DNA of 33,173 nt from DATDDB01 sp035260545 (lineage in GTDB: Bacteria > Pseudomonadota > Gammaproteobacteria > Burkholderiales > Gallionellaceae): contig DATFUZ010000044.1 of the NCBI GenBank assembly GCA_035260545.1, positions 1 to 33,173 of the forward strand, read 5' to 3'. The position numbers and the translations under genes are program-made. The notes beneath the pieces are model-generated. The model made no database searches. It was not told where the DNA came from and saw only the letters and a list, made by a program, of their open reading frames with translations. This document shows, in pieces, positions 30,539-33,173 of the stretch; within the stretch, counting starts at the first letter, position 1, and every line of letters starts with the position of its first letter.

Positions 30539-31903
30539 TTACTCTAAACAATCTGCTGTTTTGCGCGCGAGGCGGGCGAGCAGCTTTTCGTGTATGCCGC
30601 CGAAACCGCCGTTACTCATCGCCAGGATGTGGTCGCCCGGCCTTGCCTCGGCGCAGATTGCTTCCACCAGTTCGCCCAGGTCCTGACTGACTATCGCCTT
30701 CTCGCCCATCGGCGATAGAGCGGCCGCCGCATCCCACCCCAGGTTGGCGCCGTAGCAGAACACGCGGTCGGCGTCGGCCAGGCTGCCCGGCAGCGCGTCC
30801 TTCATCACGCCGAGCTTCATGGTGTTGGAGCGCGGTTCCAGCACGGCGAGGATGCGCGCCTTGCCTACCTTGTGCCGCAGCCCTGCCAGGGTGGTCGCGA
30901 TTGCGGTCGGATGATGGGCGAAGTCGTCGTACACCGTAATGCCATGGACCACGCCGCGCACCTCCATGCGCCGCTTCACGTTTCTGAATTCGGCTAGCGC
31001 GGCCAGTCCCTGAGCGGCAGGCACTCCGGCGTGGCGCGCGGCGGCAACGGCAGCCAGCGCGTTCATGCGATTGTGTTCGCCGAGCAGGTCCCACTTCAGT
31101 GCGCCCTGCGTCTTGTCGAGCAGCATGACCGCGCCGGCATCGCCTGTGTGCCAGCCGTCGCCACAGCCGAATTTCTCGACCGGCGTCCAGCAACCGCGCG
31201 CGAGCACGCGCGCAAGCGATTCCTCGCGCCCGTTGCACACGATCAGCCCATTGCCGGGCACGGTGCGGACGAGATGATGGAACTGAGTCTCGATGGCCTG
31301 CAGGTCCGGGAAGATGTCGGCGTGGTCAAACTCGAGGTTGTTCAGGACGGCCGTGCGCGGATGGTAATGCACGAATTTGGAACGCTTGTCGAAGAACGCG
31401 GTATCGTATTCGTCCGCCTCAATCACGAAAAACGGCGACTCGGTCAAGCGCGCGGAGATGCCGAAATTCTGCGGCACTCCTCCGATCAGAAAACCGGGAT
31501 TCATCCCCGCGTACTCCAGGATCCAGGCCAGCATGGAAGAGGTGGTGGTCTTGCCGTGGGTGCCGGCCACGCCCAGCACCCATTTGTCGTGCAGGATGTT
31601 CTGCGCCAGCCACTGCGGCCCGGAGATATACGGCAGGCCGCGGTTCATGATCTCTTCCATCAGCGGATTGCCGCGTGAAACCACATTGCCGACTACATAC
31701 ACGTCCGGCTCGAGCGCCAGCTGTTCCACGCCGAAGCCTTCTATCAGCTCTATCCCCTGGGCCTCGAGCTGCGTGCTCATGGGTGGATAGACGTTGGCAT
31801 CGCATCCGGTGACGCGGTAGCCCGCCTGCCGGGCGATGGCGGCGATGCCGCCCATGAAGGTGCCGCAGATGCCGAGGATGTGTATGGAAGCTTGCTTTTG
31901 CAT
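30539..31903 (-). CDS. mpl: UDP-N-acetylmuramate:L-alanyl-gamma-D-glutamyl-meso-diaminopimelate ligase
   Basis: Mpl attaches recycled murein tripeptide to UDP-MurNAc, returning cell-wall turnover products to peptidoglycan synthesis. The 454-residue protein has the Mur-ligase order: an N-terminal Rossmann domain (IHILGICGTFMGGIAAIA, in which GICGTFMGG is characteristic of Mpl as opposed to MurC), the ATP-binding loop GTHGKTTT (114-121), the EADEYDTAFFD segment and a C-terminal domain with the DDFAHHPTAI block. I chose the ATG at 31903; the frame extends to a TTG at 31936, and neither has a clear ribosome site. It is divergent from polA. Confidence 0.95.
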   Translation of the reverse strand: MQKQASIHILGICGTFMGGIAAIARQAGYRVTGCDANVYPPMSTQLEAQGIELIEGFGVEQLALEPDVYVVGNVVSRGNPLMEEIMNRGLPYISGPQWLAQNILHDKWVLGVAGTHGKTTTSSMLAWILEYAGMNPGFLIGGVPQNFGISARLTESPFFVIEADEYDTAFFDKRSKFVHYHPRTAVLNNLEFDHADIFPDLQAIETQFHHLVRTVPGNGLIVCNGREESLARVLARGCWTPVEKFGCGDGWHTGDAGAVMLLDKTQGALKWDLLGEHNRMNALAAVAAARHAGVPAAQGLAALAEFRNVKRRMEVRGVVHGITVYDDFAHHPTAIATTLAGLRHKVGKARILAVLEPRSNTMKLGVMKDALPGSLADADRVFCYGANLGWDAAAALSPMGEKAIVSQDLGELVEAICAEARPGDHILAMSNGGFGGIHEKLLARLARKTADCLE

Positions 31904-31983
31904 GACCAAAGGCGCCGCGCGCCCCAGATGATTCAATAACCGGGAATGTTAGCACATGGCGCGAGTTCCGAGCTTGCGCCGCG

Positions 31984-31996
31984 TTCACCGGGTGAA
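31984..31996. promoter_or_regulatory. Palindrome in the mpl/polA divergent promoter region
   Basis: TTCACC-G-GGTGAA is a perfect inverted repeat in the 177-bp gap between the two divergent starts. A -10-like GATAAT (32003-32008, 5 of 6) lies 6 bp to its right on the plus strand, 73 bp before polA; TATTAT on the minus strand overlaps it. No clean -35 was found, so the palindrome may occupy that place and act as an operator. Nothing identifies a regulator. Confidence 0.3.
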
Positions 31997-32080
31997 TTCT
32001 GAGATAATAGCCGGATGGAAAGGCAGCGCGATCGCGCGGGCCGGGTAGCGCGGGGGCGTCTCAGGGAACTGAATAAACAC

Positions 32081-33173
32081 ATGAAGACACTATTGCTGGT
32101 TGACGGCTCATCCTATCTCTACCGGGCATTCCACGCCCTCGCCAAGGCGGACCTGCGCAGTCCCAAGGGTGAGCCCACGGGCGCGATATACGGCGTGCTC
32201 AATATGCTGCGCAAGCTGCGCAGCGAATACCCCTCCGACTACAGCGTGTGCGTGTTCGACGCCAAGGGCAAGACCTTCCGCGACGACCTGTATCTGGAGT
32301 ACAAGGCGCACCGGCCGTCCATGCCGGACGACCTGCGGATGCAGATCGAGCCGCTGCACGAGGCTGTCCGGGCGTCCGGCTGGAACATGCTGATGGTGGA
32401 CGGAGTGGAGGCGGACGATGTGATCGGGACCCTCGCGCATCAGGCGCAAGCGCAGGGCGTGCGGACCATCATTTCCACCGGCGACAAGGATCTTACGCAA
32501 CTGGTGAATCCGCACGTGCTGTGGGTGAACACCGACTCCGGCGAAAAGCTGGGCGAGGCAGGCGTGGAAGCCAAGTTTGGCGTGCGGCCGGAACAGATCG
32601 TCGACTATCTGGCGCTGGTCGGCGATGCGGTCGACAACGTACCCGGCGTGCCCAAGTGCGGCCCCAAGACCGCGGTGAAATGGCTGGCCGAATACGGAAC
32701 GTTGGACAACCTGATCGCGCATGCCGGCGAAATCAAGGGCGTGGTGGGGGACAACCTGCGTGCCACGCTGGACTGGCTGCCGCAGGCGCGCACGCTGCTC
32801 ACGGTGAAGTGCGACGTCGAGCTGCCGCTGCATTTCGACCAACTCGCTGCGCCGCCGCAGGATACGGAACACATGCGCGTTTTGCTGGAGCGCTTCGGTT
32901 TCAAGAGCTGGCTGCGCGAACTGGACGGCGGGGGGGCGGCCAAGCCTGCGGCCGCGAAAGCGGCGGCGCCGCAACCGGCGGCCGATATGACGGCGGCGCC
33001 GGCCGCAACAGTGGCCAGCGGACGTTACGAGACCATCCTCGGCGAGGCCCAGCTCGACGCATGGCTGCACAAGCTGATGCAGGCGGAACTGGTCAGCCTG
33101 GACACGGAGACCACCGGCCTGGACGTGATGAGTGCGCGCCTGGTCGGGATGTCCTTCGCCATCAAGGCGCATC
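32081..33173 (+). CDS. polA: DNA polymerase I, N-terminal part (cut by the window end)
   Basis: This is DNA polymerase I, the repair and Okazaki-fragment-processing polymerase; 364 codons are present and the frame is open to the edge. Residues 1-290 or so are the 5'-nuclease domain, beginning MKTLLLVDGSSYLYRAFHAL, with conserved acidic positions in VFDAKGKTFRDD, VEADDVIG, STGDKDL and LVGDAVDNVPGVP. After an Ala-rich linker (near 288-308), the 3'-5' exonuclease domain starts. Its first motif D341-x-E343 (SLDTETTGLD) is intact, so proofreading is probably active, in contrast to several bacterial Pol I enzymes that lost it. The ATG has AGGGA about 14 nt upstream. The polymerase domain lies outside the window. 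Confidence 0.95.
   Translation, partial: MKTLLLVDGSSYLYRAFHALAKADLRSPKGEPTGAIYGVLNMLRKLRSEYPSDYSVCVFDAKGKTFRDDLYLEYKAHRPSMPDDLRMQIEPLHEAVRASGWNMLMVDGVEADDVIGTLAHQAQAQGVRTIISTGDKDLTQLVNPHVLWVNTDSGEKLGEAGVEAKFGVRPEQIVDYLALVGDAVDNVPGVPKCGPKTAVKWLAEYGTLDNLIAHAGEIKGVVGDNLRATLDWLPQARTLLTVKCDVELPLHFDQLAAPPQDTEHMRVLLERFGFKSWLRELDGGGAAKPAAAKAAAPQPAADMTAAPAATVASGRYETILGEAQLDAWLHKLMQAELVSLDTETTGLDVMSARLVGMSFAIKAH

Noticed and set aside
1..33173. Mobile elements, CRISPR arrays, tRNA or rRNA genes
   Set aside because: I saw no transposase-like or integrase-like protein, no regularly spaced repeats, and no recognisable tRNA or rRNA sequence in the gaps between genes.

Overview
This window looks like ordinary, gene-dense chromosome of a high-GC betaproteobacterium, probably of the Nitrosomonadales/Gallionellales type. 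That placement is an inference from gene families and gene order; no rRNA or other phylogenetic marker was available. The supporting features are a petABC cytochrome bc1 operon, an argA-yggX pair, a pilGHIJ-chpA operon, an algH-ruvX-pyrB-pyrX cluster and an mpl/polA divergent pair. I saw no insertion sequence, prophage, CRISPR array, tRNA or rRNA.

Layout. 1-2734: promoter region and petABC (Rieske protein, cytochrome b, cytochrome c1). 2761-5086: a terminator, then a divergent pair of a YfcG-type glutathione transferase (minus) and a GlcD/D-2-hydroxyglutarate-dehydrogenase-type flavoenzyme (plus). 5233-5977: a lone SAM methyltransferase of visibly lower GC with its own sigma70-like promoter. 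11769 down to 6061 (minus strand): rsmE, a secreted phytochelatin-synthase-like peptidase, a small tautomerase, argA, yggX and ppk. 11838-12395: a redoxin. 12655-21697: the type IV pilus chemosensory operon pilG-pilH-pilI-pilJ-chpA. 21803-25047: algH, ruvX, pyrB and a catalytically degenerate dihydroorotase homologue (pyrX), followed by oligopeptidase A, a DUF4124/glutaredoxin protein, phosphoglucomutase and a hemerythrin-like protein up to 29791. 30394 down to 29867: a small outer-membrane beta-barrel. 31903-30539: mpl. 32081 to the end: polA, cut off by the window edge.

How the genes work together. petABC forms the quinol:cytochrome c oxidoreductase. PilG, PilH, PilI, PilJ and ChpA form a complete sensory relay to the twitching motors, except that the methylation enzymes (PilK, ChpB) are not in the operon. 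PyrB and the degenerate PyrX probably form the Pseudomonas-type aspartate transcarbamoylase, in which the dihydroorotase-like subunit is structural; the active dihydroorotase must then lie elsewhere. ArgA, YggX and Ppk sit in one close-packed minus-strand unit.

I found no clearly new multi-gene system. The most useful leads are: tandem operator-like repeats in front of petA; a TTG start without a Shine-Dalgarno site for ppk; a structured GC-rich leader before pilG; a G-quadruplex-forming stretch at the methyltransferase/ppk junction; the secreted phytochelatin-synthase-like peptidase; and a CxxxC glutaredoxin-like domain fused to DUF4124.
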